The notes under the pieces were generated by a model. That model searched no databases. It was not told the origin of the DNA and saw only the letters and a program-made list of their open reading frames with translations. Of a stretch of 64,000 nucleotides of DNA, positions 1 through 9,340 are shown in pieces. Position 1 is the first letter of the stretch, and each line of letters begins with the position of its first letter. The DNA is from Ahrensia sp. (lineage in GTDB: Bacteria; Pseudomonadota; Alphaproteobacteria; Rhizobiales; Rhizobiaceae): assembly GCA_028817895.1 (NCBI GenBank), contig JAPPOQ010000033.1:186001-250000 (forward strand), given 5' to 3'. Position numbers and translations under genes: made by a program.

Positions 1-939
1 GAAGGCGACGATCTTTATCAGGTTACGATGTCCGGCAACCGCTCGGAGCTGGAGCAGGGCATTGCCACCTTCAATGCGTATCTGTTCGGTTTTCTCGGGC
101 TGTTTGGTATCGGGACCATCTCTGTGACCCTGTTGATCATGAGACTGGGCTTTCGACCTCTCAACGAAGCAACCAAGGCGTTGATTGCGGTTCGTCATGG
201 CGAGGCGGAACGTGTCCAGGGGCATTTCCCGCGTGAGATTGAACCATTCGTGCGCGCAACTAACGATCTGATTGACGCCAACAGAAGCGTTCTTGAGCGG
301 GCACGGACACAAGTCGGCAATCTCGCACATGCGCTCAAGACACCGCTGGCAGTGATCATGAACGAGACGGGATTTCACAAACGCGCCTCGGAGGTGCGCA
401 TCGCAGAGCAGGCCAAAGAGATGCGATCCCAGATCGCGACCTATCTTTCGCGGGCACAGGCCTCTGCCCAGCGTCGCACGATCACCGCGCGCACTCTTGT
501 AGACCCCGTCGCCTCAAAACTTGTCTCCACACTGTCAAAAATTTTTCCCAAGATTGATTTTGACTCCGACCAGTTAGATGACCAACTCGTCTTTCGGGGC
601 GAAAAACAGGATCTGGAAGAGATCATCGGCAACTTGCTTGAAAATGCTGCGATCCATGCAAGATCCCGAGTGAAGATCAGCACCGCTGCGGTCGATAGTG
701 ACCAGGGTGAGTTGCGCATAACCATCGAAGATGACGGGCCCGGTATTGATAAAGATCAGCGCGAGGCGGTGCTTGAGCGAGGTGTGCGGTTGGATCAGAA
801 GAAGCCGGGCTCCGGTCTTGGCTTGTCGATTGTCAACGACACGGTTGGTGATTATGGCGGCAGACTTGCACTTGACCAAAGCGCGTTGGGCGGCGTGAGG
901 GCGACGGTCTATCTGCCAAGAAGGGTTGCAGCATCATGA
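1..939 (+). CDS. Sensor histidine kinase, 5'-truncated by the window edge (FeuQ/PhoQ-like)
   Basis: Frame is open from base 1 (EGDDLYQVTMSGNRS...); HisKA-like 'VGNLAHALKTPLAVI'; HATPase motifs 'NLLENAAIHA', 'DDGPGI', 'GSGLGLSIV'. Lies just upstream of the ccm genes, as feuPQ does in rhizobia (recalled). Confidence 0.85.
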   Translation, partial: EGDDLYQVTMSGNRSELEQGIATFNAYLFGFLGLFGIGTISVTLLIMRLGFRPLNEATKALIAVRHGEAERVQGHFPREIEPFVRATNDLIDANRSVLERARTQVGNLAHALKTPLAVIMNETGFHKRASEVRIAEQAKEMRSQIATYLSRAQASAQRRTITARTLVDPVASKLVSTLSKIFPKIDFDSDQLDDQLVFRGEKQDLEEIIGNLLENAAIHARSRVKISTAAVDSDQGELRITIEDDGPGIDKDQREAVLERGVRLDQKKPGSGLGLSIVNDTVGDYGGRLALDQSALGGVRATVYLPRRVAAS

Positions 940-1385
940 TCACCTTCATCACGATAGCTGGCGCTCTTGAAAAGCGTTGCGCTCGCGGGGGTAGGGTTGC
1001 CAGCGTTTTCGCGTCCGTGGCATTGTTCCTGTCAGGATGCTCCGCTTTGTTGAACGATGATCGAAGTTCGTCTTCGATTACGCCGTCGCAGGCGCTGATA
1101 CTGGAGGTGATGCCTGACTTTGACAAAGAGCTGTCGCGCGCTGGGCGAGGCAGCCTCGCTGCGGCGGAGCGTCGCGCTTTGAATGTTGGGCGTGCCGGTC
1201 AAGCCATCGAATGGCAACAATCGCGTGGCGACGCGCGGGGTTCGGTGACTGCATTTCAGCATTTTCGTGTTGGAGAAGCCAATTGCCGACAGTTTCGCCA
1301 CGATTTGGCGATAGGCGGAAAACAACGGTCGGCCAGTGGCACGGCCTGCAAGCGTCAAAATGACGTTTGGAGGATTGTTCGCTAA
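936..1385 (+). CDS. Small lipoprotein-like / 17-kDa surface-antigen-like protein
   Basis: ATGA overlap with the upstream kinase; lipobox-like 'LFLSGCSAL'; C-terminal pattern 'ALNVGRAGQAIEWQ...VGEANCRQFRH...GTACKRQNDVWRIV' resembles RT0821/Lpp0805-type surface proteins. Confidence 0.6.
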   Translation: MITFITIAGALEKRCARGGRVASVFASVALFLSGCSALLNDDRSSSSITPSQALILEVMPDFDKELSRAGRGSLAAAERRALNVGRAGQAIEWQQSRGDARGSVTAFQHFRVGEANCRQFRHDLAIGGKQRSASGTACKRQNDVWRIVR

Positions 1386-1488
1386 TTAGTTGTGATATGC
1401 GGTCATTCGCTTCAACATTCACCCTTTCCTGCGCTTTTCAAGCTTGTGATCGGACCTTGGTTGGCTAAATAAACGGCATGGTGACGAC

Positions 1489-2640
1489 ATGGTGATGTGG
1501 GCAATTATTGGCTTGATGATTGCGGCGGCCGTTCTATGCGTGCTCATCCCTTTGTCGCGCAAACCGTCGATGGGCGAAACCAACGAACGCGCAGCAGTCT
1601 ATGAAGAGCAGTATCGCGCGCTGGAAGGCGAGGAGATCGCAGACCCTACCGAACGCGCGCGCATCGGGCGCCATCTCCTTTCCGAGATCGATGGAACGGG
1701 CGAGCGCTCACGCGCCACAAGTCGAAAGGCGGTCATAGCCGCCAGCATTGGCTCGCTGGTGTTCCTTCCCGGCTTCACCCTTGCAATATATGCGGTTCAA
1801 GGTTCGCCGGGCTTTGAAGCACGCATGGCTGATGCGGCCAAGGTTCCGCTGGAACAGCAGAGCATTGAGAGCCTGGTCGCCCGAGCGGAGGCAGAGCTTG
1901 CAAAGAACCCAGACGACATTCAGGGATGGTCGGTTCTGGCAGATGTCTATCGTCGAACGGGCCAGGAAGAGAAACTTGTAAGAGCCTGGCGCAATATCAT
2001 CCGGTTGGGTGGTGAGAATTCAGCGGCGTTGACCGAACTCGCTGAGGCGCAGGCGAGGCTCGCCCGCGGTTTCATCTCACAAGACACGCTCAAACTGTTT
2101 GAGCGCGCGGTGAAGCTTGATGCGACCAACATGAAGGCGCGCGCTTTCACGCTGGTTGCGATGGAGCAATCGGGTGATATCGCTGCCGCAATCGCTGCGT
2201 GGGAAGCGTTGGGCAATGAAGTTTCCGACCAAAGCCCTGTCTGGAAGGAGCGCATTGCGCAGAGAGTGGCGATGCTGCGAGACCAGCAGGGGCGAACCGC
2301 AGGCGCTCGCGATTCTGCCGGGCAGCCGGGACCGGATCAGGACGATATCAATGCTGCACAAAGTCTGACGCCTCGCGAACGCACTCATATGATCGAGGGC
2401 ATGGTGTCGGGTCTCGCGCGGCGACTTCGAGATGAACCCGATGATGTCGAAGGCTGGATTCGTTTGATACGATCCTATCACGTGTTGAATCGGTTGGATG
2501 ATGTCGGTGAGTCATGGCGCATGTCGTCGGCAATATTCGGGCCAGGCACCGAGGAGCGTAACCGGATTGTGGCGATGCTGGAGACACTTGGCTACAAGGT
2601 TGATATTACGGGAACGCTATTGCGGGGTGCATCGCAGTGA
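1489..2640 (+). CDS. ccmI: Cytochrome c biogenesis protein CcmI (CycH)
   Basis: N-terminal TM segments, 'YEEQYRALE' region, TPR-like C-terminus; first gene of the ccmI-E-F-H order. Confidence 0.93.
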   Translation: MVMWAIIGLMIAAAVLCVLIPLSRKPSMGETNERAAVYEEQYRALEGEEIADPTERARIGRHLLSEIDGTGERSRATSRKAVIAASIGSLVFLPGFTLAIYAVQGSPGFEARMADAAKVPLEQQSIESLVARAEAELAKNPDDIQGWSVLADVYRRTGQEEKLVRAWRNIIRLGGENSAALTELAEAQARLARGFISQDTLKLFERAVKLDATNMKARAFTLVAMEQSGDIAAAIAAWEALGNEVSDQSPVWKERIAQRVAMLRDQQGRTAGARDSAGQPGPDQDDINAAQSLTPRERTHMIEGMVSGLARRLRDEPDDVEGWIRLIRSYHVLNRLDDVGESWRMSSAIFGPGTEERNRIVAMLETLGYKVDITGTLLRGASQ

Positions 2641-3086
2641 GCAGGCGCGCGAGCCGTCTTTTGTGGATTGTGGTGATTGGCGTCGTTCTATCCGGCGCGG
2701 TCGGTCTCTCGATGTTTGCCTTGAGAGACGGCATATCCTTTGCCATGAGCCCCAGCGAGTTGAAGCAGGCGCAGTTTGCGCCGGGTCAGCGAGTGCGACT
2801 GTTCGGATTGGTGGAAGAAGGGTCGGTCAAGCGCGGTGAAGGCATCGATGTCAGCTTTCGGTTAAGCGACGAGGAAACCTCCTACACCGTGCATTATGAC
2901 AACATTCTCCCTGACCTGTTTCGCGAAGGGCAGGGCATCATCACAGAGGGCAGTCTCGCGGCGGATGGCAGTTTTGTAGCCGAGACCGTTCTTGCCAAGC
3001 ATGACGAAAACTATGTGCCTGCCGAGATGGCAGACAAGCTGAAGGAATCGGGTCGCTGGAAAGGCGGCGTGGTAGCCACGCAATGA
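2637..3086 (+). CDS. ccmE: Heme chaperone CcmE (CycJ)
   Basis: 'SRRASRLLWIVVIG...LVEEGSVKRG...LPDLFREGQGIITEG...VLAKHDENYVPAEM', containing the conserved heme-binding H-D-E-N-Y. Confidence 0.97.
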   Translation: MSRRASRLLWIVVIGVVLSGAVGLSMFALRDGISFAMSPSELKQAQFAPGQRVRLFGLVEEGSVKRGEGIDVSFRLSDEETSYTVHYDNILPDLFREGQGIITEGSLAADGSFVAETVLAKHDENYVPAEMADKLKESGRWKGGVVATQ

Positions 3087-5068
3087 CAGTCGAGCTCGGT
3101 CATGTCGCGCTGATCATCGCCTGCGCGCTTGCGCTCTATCAGTCTGTTGTGCCGATCTTCGCCGCCTCCCGAGGTGATGTTCGCTTGGCCGCAACGGCGG
3201 ACTGGACCAGCACCGGCATTCTGGTGTTCACGGGCCTGTCTTTTGCAAGCCTCGTTTATGCCTACGCGCTGTCTGATTTTTCGGTCATCAATGTCTGGCA
3301 AAACTCTCACAGCCAGATGCCATATCTCTACAAGCTGACCGGAACCTGGGGCAATCACGAAGGCTCCATGCTGTTATGGGTGCTGATTTTGGCCCTTTTT
3401 GCAGCAGCCGTAGCAGTGTTTGGAGGCAATCTCCCCTTCAGGCTGAAAGCCTATGTCCTGGCTGTGCAGGGATGGCTTCTCAGCACTTTCTTCCTGTTTA
3501 TTCTGCTGACATCCAACCCGTTTTTGCGTCAGCCGCCGGCGCCGGAAGGTCGGGATCTCAACCCCATCCTCCAGGACATCGGGCTCGCGATCCATCCGCC
3601 CATGCTGTATCTTGGTTATGTCGGGTTTTCGATCACATTCGCCTTTGCCGTCGCCGCCTTGCTTGAAGGCAAGATCGAACCTGCATGGGCGCGTTGGGTG
3701 CGGCCATGGGCCCTCGCGGCCTGGGTATTCCTCACAGCCGGGATCTCCATGGGTTCCTATTGGGCCTATTATGAGTTGGGCTGGGGCGGATGGTGGTTCT
3801 GGGACCCGGTTGAAAATGCGTCCTTCCTTCCCTGGTTAACTGGGACCGCGTTACTGCATTCCGCGTTGGTGATGGAACGGCGCGATGCGATGAAAATCTG
3901 GACGGTCCTGCTCGCCATTTTGACCTTCGGCCTGTCACTGCTTGGAACTTTTCTGGTTCGCTCGGGCGTTCTTACCTCGGTTCACAGTTTTGCAAGTGAC
4001 CCGCAACGGGGTCTGTTCATTCTTGCCATTCTCGTCGCTTTTGTCGGTGGCGCGTTGCTGCTCTTTGCCTGGCGCAGTCCGCGTCTTCAGATTGGCGGCA
4101 TGTTTGCCCCAATTTCTCGTGAAGGGGCGCTTGTGGTGAACAATCTGCTGCTGTGCGCTGCCGCGGGCACTGTTTTGCTGGGAACGCTCTATCCGGTGGT
4201 CTATGAGGCCGTAACCGGCGGCAAGATTTCGGTCGGACCACCGTTCTTCAATCTGACATTTTCACCCTTGATGCTGCCGCTTATTTTTCTCGTTCCCTTC
4301 GGCCCGCTTCTGGCCTGGAAGAAGGGCGATTTGAACGGCGCGGCACAACGCTTAGGGTTCGCGCTTCTGGCAGCTCTGCTCGTTATAGTGTTGGTTGGCG
4401 GTTTCGTTAAGCCCGGAAACTGGCTTGCGCCTCTGGTCATGGGGCTTGCTGTTTGGCTGATGGTTGGAGCTTTCGCAGAAGTCTGGCAGCGCAGCACGGC
4501 CGGTGGTTCGGGTGCTTCGCTCATTCTGCGACGCGCCAGCGGTTTGCCGCGCTCGATGTGGTCAACGGCTTTGGCTCATTTTGGTGTGGGTGTGACACTG
4601 ATGGGCATTGTCTGCGTCACAGCCTACGAAACCGAAACTGTGGCAGTCATGAAGCCCGGCGATGTGGTGCAGGTGAATCGCTATGCGCTTCGCTTTGAAT
4701 CCGTCGAAAAGGTTGATGGTCCGAACTTCACCGGGGAGAAGGCTGTTCTGACTGTCCTTGATGGTGATCGCAATGTAGCAACTGCGCTTCCATCCAAACG
4801 CTTTTATCCGGCCCGCCAGATGCCAACCAGTGAAGCCGCAATTGAGACGTTTGTCTTCTCGCAACTTTACATCGCGCTGGGAGAAGTGCGTCCGGACGGG
4901 TCGGTTAGTCTGCGCATCTGGTGGAAGCCGCAGGTCGTACTCATCTGGCTGGGGTCCATCTTTATGGTAGTCGGAGGTGCCTTCTCGCTGTCAAAGCGTC
5001 GGGCGTCGGTTCGTGCCAAGTCGCGGTCAGCCGCTGTTGCGCCGCAGGGTGCCGAACATGCGACTTGA
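3083..5068 (+). CDS. ccmF: Heme lyase CcmF (CycK)
   Basis: Polytopic protein with the WWD domain 'WGGWWFWDPVENASFLPWL'; ATGA overlap with ccmE. Confidence 0.97.
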   Translation: MTVELGHVALIIACALALYQSVVPIFAASRGDVRLAATADWTSTGILVFTGLSFASLVYAYALSDFSVINVWQNSHSQMPYLYKLTGTWGNHEGSMLLWVLILALFAAAVAVFGGNLPFRLKAYVLAVQGWLLSTFFLFILLTSNPFLRQPPAPEGRDLNPILQDIGLAIHPPMLYLGYVGFSITFAFAVAALLEGKIEPAWARWVRPWALAAWVFLTAGISMGSYWAYYELGWGGWWFWDPVENASFLPWLTGTALLHSALVMERRDAMKIWTVLLAILTFGLSLLGTFLVRSGVLTSVHSFASDPQRGLFILAILVAFVGGALLLFAWRSPRLQIGGMFAPISREGALVVNNLLLCAAAGTVLLGTLYPVVYEAVTGGKISVGPPFFNLTFSPLMLPLIFLVPFGPLLAWKKGDLNGAAQRLGFALLAALLVIVLVGGFVKPGNWLAPLVMGLAVWLMVGAFAEVWQRSTAGGSGASLILRRASGLPRSMWSTALAHFGVGVTLMGIVCVTAYETETVAVMKPGDVVQVNRYALRFESVEKVDGPNFTGEKAVLTVLDGDRNVATALPSKRFYPARQMPTSEAAIETFVFSQLYIALGEVRPDGSVSLRIWWKPQVVLIWLGSIFMVVGGAFSLSKRRASVRAKSRSAAVAPQGAEHAT

Positions 5069-5531
5069 CACGCCTTTGGCCATGTTCGCCGCGCTTGCGA
5101 TGATGCTGTGCACGGCCTTGCCCGCATTTGCGCAATCAGCCGCAGATGACGAGCGCGCCAAAGCCCTGTTTGGAGAATTGCGCTGCGTGGTCTGTCAGAA
5201 CCAGTCGATCCTCGATTCGGATGCCGATGTGGCGCGCGACCTGCGCTCAATTGTGCGTGAACAGCTCGATGCCGGGCGTACGGACGATGAAATCAAGACT
5301 TTTCTGGTTGACAGATATGGTGAGTTTATTCTGCTCAAGCCGGTGTTTTCCGCGCATACGCTTTTGCTGTGGATCGCGCCGCTCTTGTTCATCGGCGTGG
5401 GCGGGTTTCTGGTTCTGCGGGTTCTGGCGCGACGCAGCAGTACCGAGCAGCCCGCCGCCGCATTGAGCGCTGAGGAAGAACAGCGCATCGCTGTCCTTCT
5501 TCAAAGAGGCGATGGCGATCACGCATCATAG
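5058..5531 (+). CDS. ccmH: Cytochrome c-type biogenesis protein CcmH (CycL)
   Basis: In-frame ATG at 5058 overlapping the ccmF 3' end; signal peptide; 'LRCVVCQNQSI' (LRCxxCQ). Confidence 0.95.
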   Translation: MRLDTPLAMFAALAMMLCTALPAFAQSAADDERAKALFGELRCVVCQNQSILDSDADVARDLRSIVREQLDAGRTDDEIKTFLVDRYGEFILLKPVFSAHTLLLWIAPLLFIGVGGFLVLRVLARRSSTEQPAAALSAEEEQRIAVLLQRGDGDHAS

Positions 5532-5661
5532 CCGATTTTGACATCGGTCTGGCCTTACGAAGCTTTAATTTCCGCGCCCTTCCGCCTCCGCAATTGCGTT
5601 CTCATATCGGTGTCACCGGAGCGCAGGGTACTGCGTGAGATCAGAATTTCATGAGGTGGAC

Positions 5662-7137
5662 ATGTCCCTTTCCAAGTTTCGAAATCAAATGCTGTGCGGT
5701 GCCGCGATTGCAGGTGTCGCAGGCGCAGTTGTCATTAGCGGTGTTGCCAGCACTGCTTCACCTGTTTTGGCAGATGCGGTTCGTGTCGAAGCGCCACAAG
5801 CACCCAGCTTTGCAGATGTGGTGGAAGCCGTTTCGCCCGCAGTTGTAAGCGTGCGCGTTAAGGCCAATGTGCAACCAACGTCAGATAGCTTTTCGCGCGG
5901 TTTCGGCTTTGACAATCTTCCCAAAGACCACCCGTTCCGTCGCTTTTTTGAGTTTGGTCCGCGTGGTGACAACAACAATCCGTTCCGCAACCGTCGCGGA
6001 GCCACGTCACAGGGGTCGGGCTTCTTCGTGTCCGATGATGGCTATATCGTCACAAACAATCATGTGGTGTCGGGCGGGTCGACCTTCACCGTCATTTTGA
6101 ATGATGGAGAAGAGATCGATGCCAAGCTGATCGGTACCGATCCAAAGACAGATCTTGCCGTTCTCAAGGTCGATGACGACCGCGATTTCACCTATGTTGA
6201 GTTCGACAGCGACAAGACCAGAGTCGGCGAGTGGGTCGTCGCGGTCGGCAATCCGTTCGGTCTCGGCGGCACGGTGACTGCCGGAATCGTATCGGCAGCC
6301 AATCGCGATATCGACTCTGGGCCCTATGATGATTTCTTGCAGATTGATGCAGCTGTCAACAAGGGCAATTCAGGCGGGCCGGCTTTCAATTTGAGTGGCG
6401 AGGTGATCGGCGTGAACACAGCGATATTCTCGCCATCGGGCGGCAATGTCGGCATCGCGTTTGCGATTTCGGCCAAGAGCGCCAACGAGGTGGTGACTGA
6501 TCTGATCAAGAATGGTTCCGTCACACGCGGTTGGCTTGGTGTGCAGATTCAACCGGTTACGGAAGATATTGCCGCCTCTCTCGGCCTGGACGAGGCTACA
6601 GGGGCGATTGTGAGTGAGACCCAGGCCAACAGCCCGGCCCTGCGCGCGGGTCTTGAAAGTGGTGATGTGATCGTCTCCGTTGACGACACCAAAATCGACA
6701 GCCCCAAGACGCTTGCTCGAGTCATCGCAGGATATGCGCCGCAGGAAACGGCCAATGTCACCATCATCCGTGATGGCGAAGCGCAGGGGATCGACGTGAC
6801 GCTCGGCAAACTGCCTGAGGACGAGCGGCAGGCTTCGCTGAATGTGCCGTCGCCGACGTCCGGTGATACGGTAGACATAGAGCAGTTCGGCCTTGAAATT
6901 TCCGCCGGGCGCGATGGTGTCGTCGTGTCAAATGTGACGCCGGGAAGTGAAGCTGCCGAGAAAGGTGTTCGCTCGGGCGATCGCATTCAGTCGATCAATG
7001 GTGCTGACATCGCCTCGATCAATGATGTCGGTTCGGCAATCGCTGAGGCGATGGAAAATGAGCGAAAGGCCGTTCTGTTTCAAATGAAACGCGGCGACCG
7101 AAGCCGTTTCGTTGCTCTGCCGGTCGAAAGAGGCTGA
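5662..7137 (+). CDS. degP: DegP/HtrA periplasmic serine protease
   Basis: Catalytic triad contexts 'TNNHVV', 'TDLAVLKV', 'GNSGGPAFN'; two PDZ domains; ATG at 5662 preferred over the GTG at 5635. Confidence 0.95.
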   Translation: MSLSKFRNQMLCGAAIAGVAGAVVISGVASTASPVLADAVRVEAPQAPSFADVVEAVSPAVVSVRVKANVQPTSDSFSRGFGFDNLPKDHPFRRFFEFGPRGDNNNPFRNRRGATSQGSGFFVSDDGYIVTNNHVVSGGSTFTVILNDGEEIDAKLIGTDPKTDLAVLKVDDDRDFTYVEFDSDKTRVGEWVVAVGNPFGLGGTVTAGIVSAANRDIDSGPYDDFLQIDAAVNKGNSGGPAFNLSGEVIGVNTAIFSPSGGNVGIAFAISAKSANEVVTDLIKNGSVTRGWLGVQIQPVTEDIAASLGLDEATGAIVSETQANSPALRAGLESGDVIVSVDDTKIDSPKTLARVIAGYAPQETANVTIIRDGEAQGIDVTLGKLPEDERQASLNVPSPTSGDTVDIEQFGLEISAGRDGVVVSNVTPGSEAAEKGVRSGDRIQSINGADIASINDVGSAIAEAMENERKAVLFQMKRGDRSRFVALPVERG

Positions 7138-7158
7138 GCCAAAACTGAAGAGCTTATT

Positions 7159-7179
7159 GGGCTGACCTCGCGTCAGCCC
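7159..7179 (+). terminator. Hairpin between degP and the response regulator gene (weak terminator or processing site)
   Basis: GGGCTGAC-CTCGC-GTCAGCCC, 8-bp perfect stem followed by cATTTGTGTTT. Confidence 0.45.
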
Positions 7180-7217
7180 CATTTGTGTTTGAAGCCCGAA
7201 CCTCACGAGGAAGAGCC

Positions 7218-7910
7218 ATGCGCATTCTGGTTGTCGAAGATGATGCCGATGTCGGCCGACAACTGGTCGATACATTGCAGGACGCCGATCATCAAGTGAC
7301 ATTGCATACCGATGGGGCCAGTGGACTGACCGCTGCCCTCAAAGGTGATTTTGACGTTTTGGTTGTGGACCGCATGCTGCCGAAAATGGATGGACTTTCA
7401 CTGCTTCGCGAGCTGCGTGAACGCGATGTTACGACACCTGCCTTGATCCTTTCCGCATTGGGGCAGGTCGATGATCGCGTAATCGGTTTGCGTGCAGGTG
7501 GCGATGATTATTTGCCCAAACCCTATGCGGCGGCAGAGTTGCTGGCACGGCTTGAGGTCCTCGGCAGGCGCACGGTGAGCCGATCGGCAGATACAATGCT
7601 TCAGGTTGGCGATCTGGAGCTGGATCGCATTTCTCATGGCGCAAAGCGCAATGGGCAGAGCATTGTCTTGCAGCCGCGCGAGTACAAACTGCTTGAATAT
7701 TTGATGAGCAATGAAGATCGACTGGTGACGCGAACCATGTTGTTGCAGCATGTCTGGAACTTGCATTTCGACCCGCAAACCAATGTGATCGACGTGCATA
7801 TTTCGCGATTGCGCGCGAAAATCGACAAGGGCTTTGATGAACCCTTGTTGCACACTGTGCGCGGGAAAGGCTATCGGCTGGGCAAACTGGCCGTTGAGGA
7901 GACTGCATAG
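7218..7910 (+). CDS. OmpR-family response regulator
   Basis: Receiver 'MRILVVEDDADVG...VVDRMLPKMDG', winged-helix 'DVHISRLRAKID...VRGKGYRL'. Confidence 0.95.
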   Translation: MRILVVEDDADVGRQLVDTLQDADHQVTLHTDGASGLTAALKGDFDVLVVDRMLPKMDGLSLLRELRERDVTTPALILSALGQVDDRVIGLRAGGDDYLPKPYAAAELLARLEVLGRRTVSRSADTMLQVGDLELDRISHGAKRNGQSIVLQPREYKLLEYLMSNEDRLVTRTMLLQHVWNLHFDPQTNVIDVHISRLRAKIDKGFDEPLLHTVRGKGYRLGKLAVEETA

Positions 7911-9323
7911 TTGGAACGCTTCAGACGGCTGCTGAGCACCACGGCGGTTCGTCTCACGATCATTTACACAGTGCTGTTCGGGCTGCTCGCCTTGGGTGTG
8001 GTTGCCTATATCAGCCTGAACACATCGCGACTGCTCCAGAGCCAGTTTCAGGCCGCAGTTGATGAGGAAGTGCGGCAGATCTCCGGCGTGGTGCGTACTT
8101 TGGGGCTGCGTCGACTGATTCCCACGGTAGAAGGGAGGTCCAGGCGACCGGGAGCCAATCTCTATCTCGTCGCAGATGCCAATGGTCGCATCATTGCCGG
8201 CAATGTCCGAGATCTTGATCGCGCATTGTTGGGTCATGAGGGCTGGCGGTCACAGCCTTTCGAGTATCAGCGATTTGAAGACGGTGACGAAGAACTGTAC
8301 CGCGCGATTGCGCGGGTGTTCACACTGCCTGGCGGGTTGAAGTTGCTCGTGGGGCGCGATGTGGGAGACGCAACGCGCTTTTCCCAGATCGTCATTCAGG
8401 CGTCAGCGGTTTCATTGATCGTTCTGATCGGCGTTGCACTTCTGCTGTGGTTTTTTGTCGGCCGTCGCGCCTTGCAGCGCATCGACGAAGTGTCAAAACG
8501 CAGCGAGAAAATCATCGCCGGAGACCTCTCCCAGCGCCTGCCCACATCAGGGTCGGGCGATGAATTCGACCGCCTGTCCGGCAATCTCAATGCCATCATC
8601 GCGCGCATTGCAACGTTGGATGCCGGCGTTCGTAACATGTCTGACAGTATCGCGCATGATCTAAAGACGCCACTGACCCGTCTGCGCAATGCCGCCGAAA
8701 GCGCCCTCGGTGCCAAGTCTTCGAAGGCGCGGAATGCTGAGCTTGTGCGCATTGTGGAAGGTGCCGGCACCCTCATTCGCACATTTGACTCTTTGCTCAT
8801 GATTTCCCAGGTCGAGTCGGGCGCAAGACCGGCCCAGATGGAGGAGACAGAGCTTCGATCGGTTCTCCATGACGTCTACGAACTGTTCGAGCCGACCGCA
8901 GAGGAATCGAACGTCACCTTTCTGTGCGAAATCGAGACAAGGGCAAAAGTCCACGCAAACCGCCAGTTGCTTGCCCAGGCGCTGCACAATCTGCTCGAAA
9001 ACGCCTTCAAATATGCCGTCGACGTGAACGCTCCGCGGATCACTCTGTCGGCGTCTCAAGAAGGAAACAGGGTGGAGATAGCCGTTACCGACAACGGCCC
9101 GGGAATACCGCCGGACTCGCTGGAAAAGGTGCGGGAGCGCTTCTTCCGTCTTGATGAGAGTCGTCATCATCCAGGATCAGGACTTGGATTGTCGCTGGTT
9201 GATGCCGTCATGCGATTGCATGGAGGGGAACTGCGCCTCGAGGCAAGCGAACCTGGCAAGGGCGTCGAGCGACATGAGACCTCCGGTTTGAAAGCAGTGC
9301 TGGTGTTGCCCACCATTGGCTAA
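7911..9323 (+). CDS. Sensor histidine kinase, partner of the preceding regulator
   Basis: TTG start abutting the regulator stop; two TM segments, HAMP, 'SIAHDLKTPLTRLRN', 'NLLENAFKYA', 'GSGLGLSLVDAV'. Confidence 0.93.
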   Translation: MERFRRLLSTTAVRLTIIYTVLFGLLALGVVAYISLNTSRLLQSQFQAAVDEEVRQISGVVRTLGLRRLIPTVEGRSRRPGANLYLVADANGRIIAGNVRDLDRALLGHEGWRSQPFEYQRFEDGDEELYRAIARVFTLPGGLKLLVGRDVGDATRFSQIVIQASAVSLIVLIGVALLLWFFVGRRALQRIDEVSKRSEKIIAGDLSQRLPTSGSGDEFDRLSGNLNAIIARIATLDAGVRNMSDSIAHDLKTPLTRLRNAAESALGAKSSKARNAELVRIVEGAGTLIRTFDSLLMISQVESGARPAQMEETELRSVLHDVYELFEPTAEESNVTFLCEIETRAKVHANRQLLAQALHNLLENAFKYAVDVNAPRITLSASQEGNRVEIAVTDNGPGIPPDSLEKVRERFFRLDESRHHPGSGLGLSLVDAVMRLHGGELRLEASEPGKGVERHETSGLKAVLVLPTIG

Positions 9324-9340
9324 AAGGCAAAACTGGAAGC

